Notes: a model not told the origin generated them from the sequence alone. DNA of 52,491 bases from Ottowia flava (GCF_008017535.1 NZ_VRUA01000023.1:1-52491), one strand, 5' to 3'; shown: positions 39,955 to 47,573, numbered from the stretch's first letter. Made by a program: numbers and translations.

Positions 39955-41253
39955 ATGTATGCGCTTCTCGACGCGAACAATTTTTACGCCTCCTGCGAGG
40001 CTGCGCTGCGGCCGTCCCTGATTGGGCGGCCCGTGTGCGTGCTCAGCAACAACGATGGTTGCGTTATCGCAAGGTCAGAAGCCTCAAAAGCCATGGGCGT
40101 GAAGATGGGACAGCCGTACTTTGAAGTGCGGCATCTCGAAGCTGAGGGCCTGGTGTTTCTGAGTCCGAACTTCACGCTGTATGGATCCATGTCCGATCGC
40201 GTCATGAGTTTGGCGGCCGCGCTGGGGCCCAGCATGGAGCGCTACAGCATCGACGAAGCCTTCGTCTCCCTGCACGGTGTGCGCGGTGACCAGACCAAGA
40301 GAGCGCGAGCCATTCGAGCCAGAATTTTGCAATGGACGGGCATTGCTTGCGGCGTTGGAATCGCTCAAACGAAGACTTTGAGCAAATTCGCAAACCACGT
40401 AGCGAAACAGGCCGATCGCAAGCCTGGGAGCTACCCGCGCGAACACGCTCAGGTGTGCAACCTGGGCGTCCTGTCGCGTGCAGACGTTGAGGAGTTGCTT
40501 GCTGCGACCGAGGTGGCTGAGGTGTGGGGTGTCGGCCGTCGCATCGGCGAGCAGCTGCGCGCCGACGGCGTGATGACGGCGCTGGATCTGGCTCGACTTG
40601 ACCCAGCGATCGTGCGCAGGCGCTGGTCGGTCGTGCTGGAGCGCACGGTTCGTGAGCTCCAAGGCGAATCTTGCATCGAGCTGGAAGATGCGCCACCCGC
40701 CAAGCGCGAGATCGCCGTGACGCGCTCGTTTGGCCATCCCGTGACCGACGTTGAACCCTTGGTAGAAGCGGTCAGCACGTTTGCATCTCGGGCAGCTGAA
40801 AAGCTGCGCAAGCAGTCCAGCGTCGCCGGCCTGGTGCATGTGTTTGCTCACACTTCCCCTTTCCGACCAGGTCCTCGCTGGGCCCGATCGCTGTCGGTGC
40901 CGCTGCGCCGGCCAACAGCAGACACAGCCGAAATCACTGAGGCCGCTGTGATGGGTTTGCGCCTCATGTTTGAGCCCGGCTACATGCTGGCCAAGGCCGG
41001 GGTGATGCTGTGCGACTTGTCCAGCGAATTACATCAGCAGTGCGAGCTGGACCTGGAAGTGGAAGCACCTGTTCGTGATCGCAGCAAACTCATGAAGGCC
41101 ATGGATCAGCTCAACACGCGGTACGGCCGGGGCACACTGCAGGTTGCTGCGATGGGTCAACAGAACCAGCTGCAGGCTTGGCAGATGCGCCAGGAGCGGA
41201 GGACACCGCACTACACGACAGACTGGCGGCAGATCCCGATCGCGCGGGCCTAG
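39955..41253 (+). CDS. umuC: UmuC, Y-family DNA polymerase V catalytic subunit
   Basis: 432 aa. MYALLDANNFYASCEAALRPSLIGRPVCVLSNNDGCVIARS and YSIDEAFVSL supply the catalytic Asp and Asp-Glu pairs. Also visible: GVGIAQTKTLSKFANHVAK, the HhH WGVGRRIGEQL, and the little finger. The C-terminal region ends in TTDWRQIPIA. It copies damaged DNA with low fidelity, together with UmuD', RecA and a clamp. Together with imuA-imuB-dnaE2 it gives the plasmid two separate translesion systems. Confidence 0.96.
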   Translation: MYALLDANNFYASCEAALRPSLIGRPVCVLSNNDGCVIARSEASKAMGVKMGQPYFEVRHLEAEGLVFLSPNFTLYGSMSDRVMSLAAALGPSMERYSIDEAFVSLHGVRGDQTKRARAIRARILQWTGIACGVGIAQTKTLSKFANHVAKQADRKPGSYPREHAQVCNLGVLSRADVEELLAATEVAEVWGVGRRIGEQLRADGVMTALDLARLDPAIVRRRWSVVLERTVRELQGESCIELEDAPPAKREIAVTRSFGHPVTDVEPLVEAVSTFASRAAEKLRKQSSVAGLVHVFAHTSPFRPGPRWARSLSVPLRRPTADTAEITEAAVMGLRLMFEPGYMLAKAGVMLCDLSSELHQQCELDLEVEAPVRDRSKLMKAMDQLNTRYGRGTLQVAAMGQQNQLQAWQMRQERRTPHYTTDWRQIPIARA

Positions 41254-41268
41254 AGCGCTTCGCCAAAA

Positions 41269-41302
41269 GAAAAACCCCGGCAGCAAAAAGCTGCGCGGGG
41301 TT
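41269..41302 (-). terminator. Terminator after the 41309-41914 gene
   Basis: AACCCCG/CGGGGTT with an inner GCAGC/GCTGC stem; the minus strand continues TTTTTCTTTT, 7 bases past the stop. It may also stop umuC transcripts, which converge here. Confidence 0.82.
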
Positions 41303-41308
41303 GGTTGT

Positions 41309-41914
41309 TCAGTGGTCGTCGACCGGCGGTTCAATCGTGTCGGTGCGGTACTCGGCCAAGAGCTCAACGGCTTCATCACCATGCGCGGCCAGCACATGGA
41401 CCGAGCCTGTCGTTGCGGTTTCCCAAAGGGCCAACAGATCGTCCACTTCGATGACTTCACTTTCGATGTAGTAACTCTCGTGCTTGCGCATGTCAGATGC
41501 CCAAAAGGAGCCCGAAGAGGCGATCACCAAGGCACCACCTTGCAAGCGGTACTCGTCCGTTTCAGGACCCCACCAGCCACCGAACGAAATTGAGGCTTCT
41601 GCGAGTGCCAGGGACTGAATCGCCTCTCGAACGGATTTGATTTTTTCGATCAGATCCACATCGACATCGAACGAGCAATAGGGCGGCGGATCGCCTAAAT
41701 CCAACGTCGCATGCGCCGGGGTGAGCACGGTGAACTTGTGCTCCTTCCACTCTGGGTTGAACTCCGACCGCCCGCAGTTTCGGCACAAACAGCTTTCGTT
41801 GTAGATCTCCGAACCTGCACGCCACTCGCCTGCTGCTCCGTCGAACTCCAGCGAGCCATCGGCCACCAATTGGTTGCTGCCGCAATGCGGGCAGACTGGT
41901 CTTTCCTTTTTCAT
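41309..41914 (-). CDS. Zinc-ribbon hypothetical cassette protein
   Basis: 201 aa. An N-terminal zinc ribbon is formed by CPHCGSN and CLCRNCGRSEF. A hydrophilic middle (DVDVDLIEKIKSVREAIQSLALAEASISFGGWWGPETDEYRL) and the C-terminal half have no motif I recognise. ATG 41914 (MKKERPVC) has AGGAG 6 bases upstream. In this cassette the leader box happens to be in frame with the gene. Function unknown. Confidence 0.68.
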   Translation of the reverse strand: MKKERPVCPHCGSNQLVADGSLEFDGAAGEWRAGSEIYNESCLCRNCGRSEFNPEWKEHKFTVLTPAHATLDLGDPPPYCSFDVDVDLIEKIKSVREAIQSLALAEASISFGGWWGPETDEYRLQGGALVIASSGSFWASDMRKHESYYIESEVIEVDDLLALWETATTGSVHVLAAHGDEAVELLAEYRTDTIEPPVDDH

Positions 41915-41918
41915 GGTC

Positions 41919-41955
41919 ACTCCTGATCCATGGTTGAACATGGTCAGAGATAGTG
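41919..41955 (-). promoter_or_regulatory. SD-sequestering leader motif, copy 10
   Basis: Transcript sense: arm TCTCTGA, box ATGTTCAACC, then TCAGGAG. The outer pairing is CTGA/TCAG plus wobbles and one mismatch, weaker than in other copies; only CCATGG, not a clear hairpin, follows the box. Confidence 0.58.
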
Positions 41956-41995
41956 GCCAGCGAAAACCGCTTCTCGACGGCGCGAAATGGCCGCT

Positions 41996-42181
41996 TCAGG
42001 CTCGCGGATGCCTTAGCGGATGGGCGTACATCCCGTCGCCAATTGGGTCATCGCCCCAGTTGATGAACGCGTCAAGATTGGCTGCGAGAGGGTGGCCACC
42101 CACCTCGCCAGGTTTAGCTTCATCTTTGTCAGCGTAGCCTTTGGCACCGGACTCGTCACAGTAGAGGAATACCTTGCCCAT
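41996..42181 (-). CDS. Truncated DUF3800-like protein
   Basis: 61 aa. MGKVFLYCDESGAKGYADKDEAKPGEVG matches the first strand and acidic motif of DUF3800 proteins (Y-C-D-E-S-G-A-K-G-Y-A-D), which normally are 200 aa or longer. After PGEVG the sequence diverges (GHPLAANLDAFINWGDDP) and soon stops. It looks like a remnant. A longer start (MEQHQATGKLNELA) overlaps the neighbouring gene. Confidence 0.5.
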   Translation of the reverse strand: MGKVFLYCDESGAKGYADKDEAKPGEVGGHPLAANLDAFINWGDDPIGDGMYAHPLRHPRA

Positions 42182-42192
42182 AGCCAGCTCGT

Positions 42193-42426
42193 TCAGTTTT
42201 CCGGTTGCCTGGTGTTGCTCCATACAGCCTTCATGTGCTCCATCCACTCAGGGCCGACGCGACCCACGGCGTACACGATCGAATCGCCTGGACACAGTTC
42301 GCGCATACGGCCACTGGCCAGGGCGACATACAGCCGTTCGCCTGTCGAGAGCACGCCAACGCGTTCGTAGTTGCCATCCCATGCTTCACGCGCAATCTCG
42401 TCCAGTCTCAAGAGTTCGTTGCTCAT
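42193..42426 (-). CDS. Hypothetical protein, 77 aa
   Basis: MSNELLRLDEIAREAWDGNYERVGVLSTGERLYVALASGRMRELCPGDSIVYAVGRVGPEWMEHMKAVW: a compact alpha/beta protein I do not recognise. It lies between VapC and the DUF3800 remnant on the same strand; 34 bases separate it from the vapC stop. A GGAA lies at a fair distance before the ATG. No leader motif. Confidence 0.6.
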   Translation of the reverse strand: MSNELLRLDEIAREAWDGNYERVGVLSTGERLYVALASGRMRELCPGDSIVYAVGRVGPEWMEHMKAVWSNTRQPEN

Positions 42427-42460
42427 CGTCGTTCCAATCGTTGGTTTGGGTCTGGCCGCC

Positions 42461-42874
42461 TCATGCTTGCGCGGCATACCAGTTCTCAATTCGCAGGCCC
42501 GCCACGCGGCTGAACTCACGCACGTTTGCCGTCACCAGCGTGAGGTTCAGCGACAGCGCGTGCGCCGCGATCAGGCCGTCGTAGGCGCCGATCATTTGGC
42601 CATCGCGCGCCAGGTAGGCGCGCAAGTGGCCGAGCTCGCTCGCTGCTGTGCGGTCCCAGGGCTTCACAACCGCCACCTCCAGGAACGCATGAACCAGCTC
42701 CGCCAGGCGCGCGGCAGCGGGCTTCTTGGCCAGGCCGTAGAGGTGTTCGGCCGCGGTGACGGCCGAGATGCACCAGCCTCCCGGCGGCAAGTCGGTGAGC
42801 CTGTCTTTGATGACCAGGTCGCCGCGCAGTGCGGCACTGGTGACGTTGGTGTCGAGCATATAGAGCAGGCTCAC
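42461..42874 (-). CDS. vapC: VapC-type PIN-domain toxin
   Basis: 137 aa. PIN-domain acidic residues are in LYMLDTNVTSAAL, SAVTAAEHLYGL, MIGAYDGLIAAHALSLN and LVTANVREFSRV (D, E, D, N order). VapC proteins cut tRNA or rRNA when free of VapB. GTG 42874 overlaps the vapB stop by 4 bases (GTGA). Complete length. Confidence 0.92.
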   Translation of the reverse strand: MSLLYMLDTNVTSAALRGDLVIKDRLTDLPPGGWCISAVTAAEHLYGLAKKPAAARLAELVHAFLEVAVVKPWDRTAASELGHLRAYLARDGQMIGAYDGLIAAHALSLNLTLVTANVREFSRVAGLRIENWYAAQA

Positions 42875-43203
42875 CGAGTGCCCTCACCTTCTGCTGTGCC
42901 AGGTCCCTCTGTCCAGGCCTCGAACGGATCGCGAGGGACTTCGGTGGGTTGATCGCGTTCGATTAGGAAGTCGTCCAGCCCTTCGGCGCGCAGCTCGTCG
43001 CGCATGCTCTCGCGCAGCGCTAAGAAACTCGCCCAGCTTTTTCGCACGACCGGCGAGAGGACCACATCGCCGCTGCGCGGGTCGCGGTGGATCAGCACTT
43101 CCGAGCCTTCAAAGCGGAACTCGGCCGGCAGGCGCACGGCCTGGCTTCCGCCGGTGACAAACAGGCGCGCGGTTTTGGTGGGCGGATGGGTGCGTGTGCT
43201 CAT
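42871..43203 (-). CDS. vapB: VapB-type antitoxin (AbrB-like)
   Basis: 110 aa. RLFVTGGSQAVRLPAEFRFEGSEVLIHRDPRSGDVVLSP is the swapped-hairpin AbrB/MazE fold used by VapB. The C-terminal half (LALRESMRDELRAEGLDDFLIERDQ) wraps the toxin. ATG 43203 has AGGAAG upstream. A perfect palindrome 48 bases before the start is the likely operator for autoregulation. Confidence 0.9.
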   Translation of the reverse strand: MSTRTHPPTKTARLFVTGGSQAVRLPAEFRFEGSEVLIHRDPRSGDVVLSPVVRKSWASFLALRESMRDELRAEGLDDFLIERDQPTEVPRDPFEAWTEGPGTAEGEGTR

Positions 43204-43251
43204 GAGGCGCTTCCTGTGCCCACGGGTGGGCATCGTAGGCAGAGGTGTGAA

Positions 43252-43271
43252 GTATCTACGTTCGTAGATAC
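43252..43271 (-). promoter_or_regulatory. vapBC operator-promoter
   Basis: GTATCTACG-TT-CGTAGATAC, perfect 9-bp arms. On the minus strand TTGTCA lies 17 bases before GATACT, so the palindrome occupies the spacer and -10, as expected for VapBC autorepression. Confidence 0.72.
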
Positions 43272-43288
43272 ATTGACAAGATGAGCGC

Positions 43289-43313
43289 GAAAAAAAGCCA
43301 CCCGAAGGTGGCT
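43289..43313 (-). terminator. Terminator after the HigBA-like operon at 43.3-44.1 kb
   Basis: AGCCACC-CGAA-GGTGGCT; on the minus strand the loop is UUCG closed by C-G, followed by TTTTTTTCGCG. Confidence 0.88.
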
Positions 43314-43343
43314 GTGGATCAAATCAAAGCATGCCAGCACCCA

Positions 43344-43646
43344 TTAGAGGATGGCCTGCAGGCCTTTGTCGGCAATGATGTTCAGCAGCTTGAGTGCTGG
43401 ACCCGTTGGATGGGTTTCGCCTTGCTCCCACTTACGCACCGTCGATGCGGTTGTATGCAGGTGCAGGGCAAAGACCGGCTGGCTGAACTTCAAGTCCTCT
43501 CGAAGGCGCTTGATGTCTGCGGCATCCAATTCCCGCACCGGCGGCGGGCAGATAGCATCGAACTCGCGCATCGTCACCTTGTCAATCGCGCCAATCTCCA
43601 CGAGTGCGGCCAGGTCGCCACGCAGTGACTCAATGATCTTGCTCAC
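43344..43646 (-). CDS. XRE-family antitoxin (HigA-like), second locus
   Basis: 100 aa. The helix-turn-helix is at residues 52-80 (LREDLKFSQPVFALHLHTTASTVRKWEQGETHPTGPALKLLNII), a classical Cro/C1 pattern with W-E-x-G. ATG 43646 overlaps the toxin end by 17 bases. Toxin-first order. It probably represses through the 27-bp near-palindrome at 44023-44049. Confidence 0.88.
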   Translation of the reverse strand: MSKIIESLRGDLAALVEIGAIDKVTMREFDAICPPPVRELDAADIKRLREDLKFSQPVFALHLHTTASTVRKWEQGETHPTGPALKLLNIIADKGLQAIL

Positions 43647-44013
43647 AATGCACCTCCGCTAAAAAACCCGACTCCAAGGCCTTCGACAAGCCCTCGCGGG
43701 TCAACTCCAGAAACGCCTTACCGGCAAATTGCAGCGCTTTCCTCTCCTCCTGCGTGATGTTCGCCTTGTCGCTTTTGGGGAACCCATGCAGGAACACGTA
43801 TCGATCGCCCATCCTGGCCGACAGCAGCGTGCGATAGCCACCGCTTTTGCCACCACCTGACCGAGCTACACGCTTTTTGTAGAGAAAGCCTCCCAAGTCG
43901 GCGTCGATCAGGCCCATCGCCATTTCCTTGACCGCGTTGCATAGCGCGGCATCCGGCAATTTCTCACCTGCCTGCCAACGCGCAAAGTCCTTCCGCTTGA
44001 AAACGCTCGTCAT
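43630..44013 (-). CDS. RelE-superfamily toxin (HigB-like), second locus
   Basis: 127 aa. MTSVFKRKDFARWQAGEKLPDAALCNAVKEM, GFLYKKRVARSGGGKSGGYRTLLSARMGDRYVFLHGFPKSDKANI matches the RelE-like family with the G-G-K-S-G-G-Y-R-T motif. It is an mRNA interferase when active. The ATG overlaps the stop of a 20-codon frame (ATGA), so that short frame may set toxin translation. Confidence 0.86.
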   Translation of the reverse strand: MTSVFKRKDFARWQAGEKLPDAALCNAVKEMAMGLIDADLGGFLYKKRVARSGGGKSGGYRTLLSARMGDRYVFLHGFPKSDKANITQEERKALQFAGKAFLELTREGLSKALESGFLAEVHCEQDH

Positions 44014-44072
44014 TTCGAATTTGAAGTATACCCGTAACGGGCATACTTCGTCTTATCTAGTGGGTTATCCAT
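44010..44072 (-). CDS. 20-codon frame upstream of and coupled to the HigB-like toxin
   Basis: ATG 44072 (MDNPLDKTKYARYG...) follows AGGAAATTCC of leader copy 11 and ends in an ATGA overlap with the toxin start. Codons 9-17 are the operator palindrome itself, so the peptide sequence may be incidental; its translation would deliver ribosomes to the toxin start, placing toxin output under leader control. Confidence 0.45.
   Translation of the reverse strand: MDNPLDKTKYARYGYTSNSK
44023..44049 (-). promoter_or_regulatory. 27-bp near-palindrome, operator of the second HigBA locus
   Basis: Arms GAAGTAT/ATACTTC and CCCGT/ACGGG around a central base; only one base pair is mismatched. It lies 10 bases before the toxin ATG. 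Confidence 0.68.
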
Positions 44073-44075
44073 GGA

Positions 44076-44116
44076 ATTTCCTTTGGGCAGTGCCCTGGTT
44101 GAACATGACCAGAGAT
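44076..44116 (-). promoter_or_regulatory. SD-sequestering leader motif, copy 11
   Basis: Transcript sense: arm ATCTCT, box ATGTTCAACC, inner hairpin GGGC-ACT-GCCC, then GGAAAT. Five of six outer pairs form (one G-U, one mismatch). It precedes the 20-codon frame and the toxin. Confidence 0.62.
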
Positions 44117-44126
44117 GCCGCGAAGA

Positions 44127-44150
44127 GGAAAAAGCCACCCGAAGGTAGCT
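44127..44150 (-). terminator. Terminator from a lost cassette
   Basis: AGCCACC-CGAA-GGTAGCT with one mismatch, TTTTTCC tail on the minus strand. No intact gene precedes it, so it probably ended a cassette now decayed in 44151-44550. Confidence 0.6.
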
Positions 44151-45019
44151 GGTCAGTGCACTGAGACAGGGTGTTGTTGAACCAGGAAACATTTCAACGC
44201 CAGCGCACTGCGAGGGGCGCTCTCTGCGCAGCCATTTGCACCGCTTCTGAGAAAGTTTGCCCGACTTCTTAGAACCTACATGTGCTGTAGGTTCTCAAAA
44301 GACTAGCGAATCATGACAAGAAGGATCAACAGGATTTGCACGATCTTTGAGAAAACAGATCTCGACTCTTCTCATGTTTATGCAAATTTCCTACAGGTCG
44401 TTTGCTATTGGGTGAAATCCAGCTTGCACATGCGTTGTCAAGGCATCGCTTTTGCGGGTGCGGAACGCCATTGAACATTGCCGGACAGTCAACGCTAGTA
44501 GTTGATCTGTCTAACTCCTTTTTCTGGCACGCCAATCGGTCATGGTTGGGCGCGCCACTTGACCTTGGTTTGTGTCAATTTTTCGCCACTGAATGTTGGT
44601 TTGTGTTTCTGCCACTACGTCCCCCAACCTGCCCGGCCTTTCCCAACCGCCTCGTGCTAGAGAAGTAGGAATAGCGGGCGCAGGACCTAGGCCTTGCGCC
44701 GACATGCAATATCACCGCTCACGTCACGCATGGTCCACCTCCTGGCCGCGCAGGCTGTCGTAACGCGCCGTGTTGGCCAGCGGCGGCGTGGCCATGTGCA
44801 CAGTTGAATCGCTGAAAACTGAATTGCCGCCAGTAGCCACCTAACTCCTTGTCCGGCCTCGGCTTTTTAGGCGCTCCGGATAAACCAAGCGTATTGTCAT
44901 CAAAAAACAGCACGGATGATAAGATAAGTTATCAACCCATGTAAAAGAGCTTGACGGGCGCACATCCCCTGGTGGAAGATGGCCTGGCGGGCGCAAAAGC
45001 GCACGCAGGGAGACACACC
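44151..45019. other. Gene-poor stretch with a palindrome and possible IS21-like remnant
   Basis: A perfect 10-bp inverted repeat AGAACCTACA-N5-TGTAGGTTCT lies at 44271-44295. A degraded leader-like ATGTTCAATGG with a GCG-TTC-CGC hairpin lies near 44457-44480 on the minus strand. At about 44563-44625 (minus) ACACAAACCAA...CAGTGGCG occurs twice, resembling multiple terminal repeats of IS21-family ends, and a minus frame ending RYDSLRGQEVDHA near 44735 could be a transposase tail. No complete gene is supported. Confidence 0.4.
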
Positions 45020-45505
45020 ATGGACACCACCGAAGACCTCGCCGCCCTCCTCTCGCAGCACACCAACAGCGAGCAGATCTACCACCACCCCGACGTGGCC
45101 AGCTTTTGCTACACCGAAGGCGCCAAGGCGTTCTTCCAGCACGCCGGCGCCGGCGCGGCCTGGCTGCGCGATCTGCTGGCCACCAACGCGCGCGTGCGCG
45201 ACGGCGTCATGGCAGCGCCCTACCCTTGCAAGGTCCTGATGATCGTGACCGACTCACGCAGCCGCGCCGACGCCGGCCAGAGCCTGGGCAGCGGCCAGCG
45301 CTCGGCGCTGATCACCGTCAGCGAGGAGCTGGAGTGGGACTACATGTGCGATGACGAGCACGCCGGCCTGGGCGTGCCGTCCTCGGTGTTCTTCGGCGCG
45401 GAGATCGATGACACCGACTGCCCGGTGGGCGCCTGGACGTTCTACCTGGCGAGCACCGACGGCCGCAAGGGCATGATCCTCGCGCTGGCCAGCGAAGTCG
45501 CCTAA
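45020..45505 (+). CDS. DUF6876-like plasmid protein
   Basis: 161 aa, very GC-rich. MDTTEDLAALLSQHTNSEQIYHHPDVASFCYTEGAKAFFQHAGAGAAWLRDLLATNARVRDG resembles the small plasmid proteins annotated as DUF6876 (a helix, then F-x-Y-T-E-G-A-K-x-F...A-x-W-L-x-D); the second half (DYMCDDEHAGLGVPSSVFFGAEIDDTDCPVGAWTFYLA) is a beta-rich domain. AGGGAG 10 bases before the ATG. Function unknown. Faces the same way as the recombinase 88 bases downstream. Confidence 0.72.
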   Translation: MDTTEDLAALLSQHTNSEQIYHHPDVASFCYTEGAKAFFQHAGAGAAWLRDLLATNARVRDGVMAAPYPCKVLMIVTDSRSRADAGQSLGSGQRSALITVSEELEWDYMCDDEHAGLGVPSSVFFGAEIDDTDCPVGAWTFYLASTDGRKGMILALASEVA

Positions 45506-45593
45506 AACCGATTCGCGCGCGCGAAACGGGATCTTGGGCCGCGGCGGCGGGCCATCCACAGCGCTTCGGCGCTTTTTTTTTGGGAGATGAGCC

Positions 45594-47528
45594 ATGGCGC
45601 GGGAGCGGCGAAAGTTCCAGGTCGGACGCAGCGAAAACCGCAAGCTGCACCGTGGCCACTTCGCGTTCATGCGCGCCCTGGTTGAAGGCCTGGAGGTCAA
45701 GCCTTCTTGGAAGCGCTATCTGGAGTTCGAGGGCAACGTCGCCGACGAGCGGGTGATCCGCAGCACGATCGCCTGGATCCGCGGGGAGTTCGCGGCCGCT
45801 GCGCGCCGCGAGATGAAACCCAGCTCAGTCCGCCTGGTCCGGCTGGCTATTCCGCCGGATACGCCATCGACGGCGGCCGCCTCTGCGGCACCCGCCAAGG
45901 AACGCCCTACGCTGGAGGCGTTCGCAGAAGCCTACGGCATGGAGGACTTCAGCGAGCGCGAGCAGCTGGAACGCTACATCGAGGTCTTCGGCCAAGAGTC
46001 GACCGAAGAGCCCAAAGAAACCCGCAGGCAAAAGCGACGCGCCAGCCTGATCAAGCGCCAGTTGCTGGCCCTGGACTGGCTGGAAGCGCTGGTCAGCCAG
46101 AACCCCAAACCGGGCGATGGCGTGGAGGCCTGGTTTGCACCTGCCATGGCCAGCCACCTCAAGAAGGCCGGCCTGCACACCCTCTTCCTGCTCGCCGAGC
46201 GCATCAACGGCGTGGGCTCGCGCTGGTGGACCATCGCACCGGGCATTGGCGAGCTCAAGGGTGAACGCGTCACCGATTGGATGCGCCTGCACCAGGCCGA
46301 GACAGGTCTGGTCATCGGTGCGCACACCGAGATCCGGCGATCGGAGCTCGCACCGGCACAGCTGGCGGAGGTGGTCAAACCCGCCACCGACCTGGTCCCC
46401 CTGGAAAAGTTCAAGGTCCCAACCGAGCTGGACGGCAGTCAAGGCGCTTTCCGAGCTGAGCGCAGTCTGCTGGCGGCCCGCAACGACTACGAGGCGATCA
46501 CGGCTTGGCTGGCTACGAAGCAGGAACAGCCCAACACCCAGCGCGCCTACCGGCGTGAGGCCGAGCGCCTGTTGCTGTGGACGGTGCTGGAGCGCGGCAA
46601 GGCCATGTCCTCGCTCACGACCGAAGATGCCATGGCGTTTATGGCGTTCTTGAAGGAACCCCCTGCCCGCTGGTGCGCGCCAAGGCACCTGCAGCGCTGG
46701 TCGCCGCTGTGGCGACCGCTCGAAGGCCCGCTCAAGGCTCCGGCGCGGCAACAGGCACAGCGAATCCTGAGTGGCCTGTTCAACTTCCTCATGAAGCAGA
46801 GCTACATGATCGGCAACCCCTTCTCGGGGGTGACACCGCCCAAGGTCCCGGTGCGGCCGCTGGGCTCTGGCCGGACCCTCACGCGCGATCAGTGGGCCGC
46901 ACTTGAAGCCGTGGCGGCCGAGGATCAAAGCCTGCTCGGCCGCCGGCGCGCGCGGGCGCTGCACTGGCTGTACGCGACCGGCCTTCGCACTGCGGAGCTG
47001 TGCGCGGCCAAGTGTGGGGACCTGGAGGCCGTCGACTACATCGACGCCACCGGCGCCCAGCGCGTCGGCTGGATCCTGAACGTGATCGGCAAGGGCACGA
47101 AGCACCGCGGCGTCGTGGTGCCCTCTTCCCTGGTCGACGAGCTCCAGCAGCACTTGGCCCAGTACGACAGAGCCTCCGTCACCGATGAGACCAACCAGGA
47201 CCTGGCGATCCTGGCCGATCTGGACAACGAAGACCAGACCAAGGCCCAGGCAGGCTGGACGCCGTCCGGGCTCTACAAGGCGATGAAGCGGGTGATGCAA
47301 AGCGCAGCGGCCACCATGGACGGGCCCAACGCCGAGCGCTTGATGGCGGCCAGCACGCACTGGCTGCGCCACAGCCACGCCTCGCATGGCCTCAACAGCG
47401 GCGCCGTCTCGATGATGGTCGCCCGCCAGAACATGGGCCACGCGTCCCTCAACACCCTCAGTGAGTACCTGACCACAGAGCGCGACGTGGCCATTCGCGA
47501 GATCGAGAAATTCGCCGGCGGGGACTGA
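45594..47528 (+). CDS. Long tyrosine recombinase (integrase)
   Basis: 644 aa, about twice the usual length. A large N-terminal extension (1-290) has no motif I recognise; residues 290-400 are a SAM-like core-binding domain (YEAITAWLATKQEQPNTQRAYRREAERLLLW); the catalytic domain has Arg in YATGLRTAELCAAK, H-x-x-R in HWLRHSHASHG, His in NMGHASLNTLSEY and the Tyr nucleophile in EYL. It probably resolves plasmid multimers or catalyses integration. GGAGATGAGCC precedes the ATG. No attachment site is recognisable. Confidence 0.9.
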   Translation: MARERRKFQVGRSENRKLHRGHFAFMRALVEGLEVKPSWKRYLEFEGNVADERVIRSTIAWIRGEFAAAARREMKPSSVRLVRLAIPPDTPSTAAASAAPAKERPTLEAFAEAYGMEDFSEREQLERYIEVFGQESTEEPKETRRQKRRASLIKRQLLALDWLEALVSQNPKPGDGVEAWFAPAMASHLKKAGLHTLFLLAERINGVGSRWWTIAPGIGELKGERVTDWMRLHQAETGLVIGAHTEIRRSELAPAQLAEVVKPATDLVPLEKFKVPTELDGSQGAFRAERSLLAARNDYEAITAWLATKQEQPNTQRAYRREAERLLLWTVLERGKAMSSLTTEDAMAFMAFLKEPPARWCAPRHLQRWSPLWRPLEGPLKAPARQQAQRILSGLFNFLMKQSYMIGNPFSGVTPPKVPVRPLGSGRTLTRDQWAALEAVAAEDQSLLGRRRARALHWLYATGLRTAELCAAKCGDLEAVDYIDATGAQRVGWILNVIGKGTKHRGVVVPSSLVDELQQHLAQYDRASVTDETNQDLAILADLDNEDQTKAQAGWTPSGLYKAMKRVMQSAAATMDGPNAERLMAASTHWLRHSHASHGLNSGAVSMMVARQNMGHASLNTLSEYLTTERDVAIREIEKFAGGD

Positions 47529-47573
47529 AGAAATCGGGCAAGGTGGCCAGCCGAATCAAGGGGATGGGTTGGG

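Noticed and set aside
1715..44116. Leader peptides beginning MFN from the ATG of the conserved box
   Set aside because: The frame relative to the gene differs between copies, lengths vary from 8 codons to dozens, there is no Shine-Dalgarno before this ATG, and the sequence after it is conserved only as structure.
44457..44490. ATGTTCAATGG with a GCG-TTC-CGC hairpin on the minus strand
   Set aside because: No UCUCC arm and no Shine-Dalgarno; probably a decayed leader, not counted among the ten.
45825..47441. 538-codon antisense frame across the recombinase gene
   Set aside because: Same reasoning; the sense strand carries the complete R-H-x-x-R-H-Y motif set.
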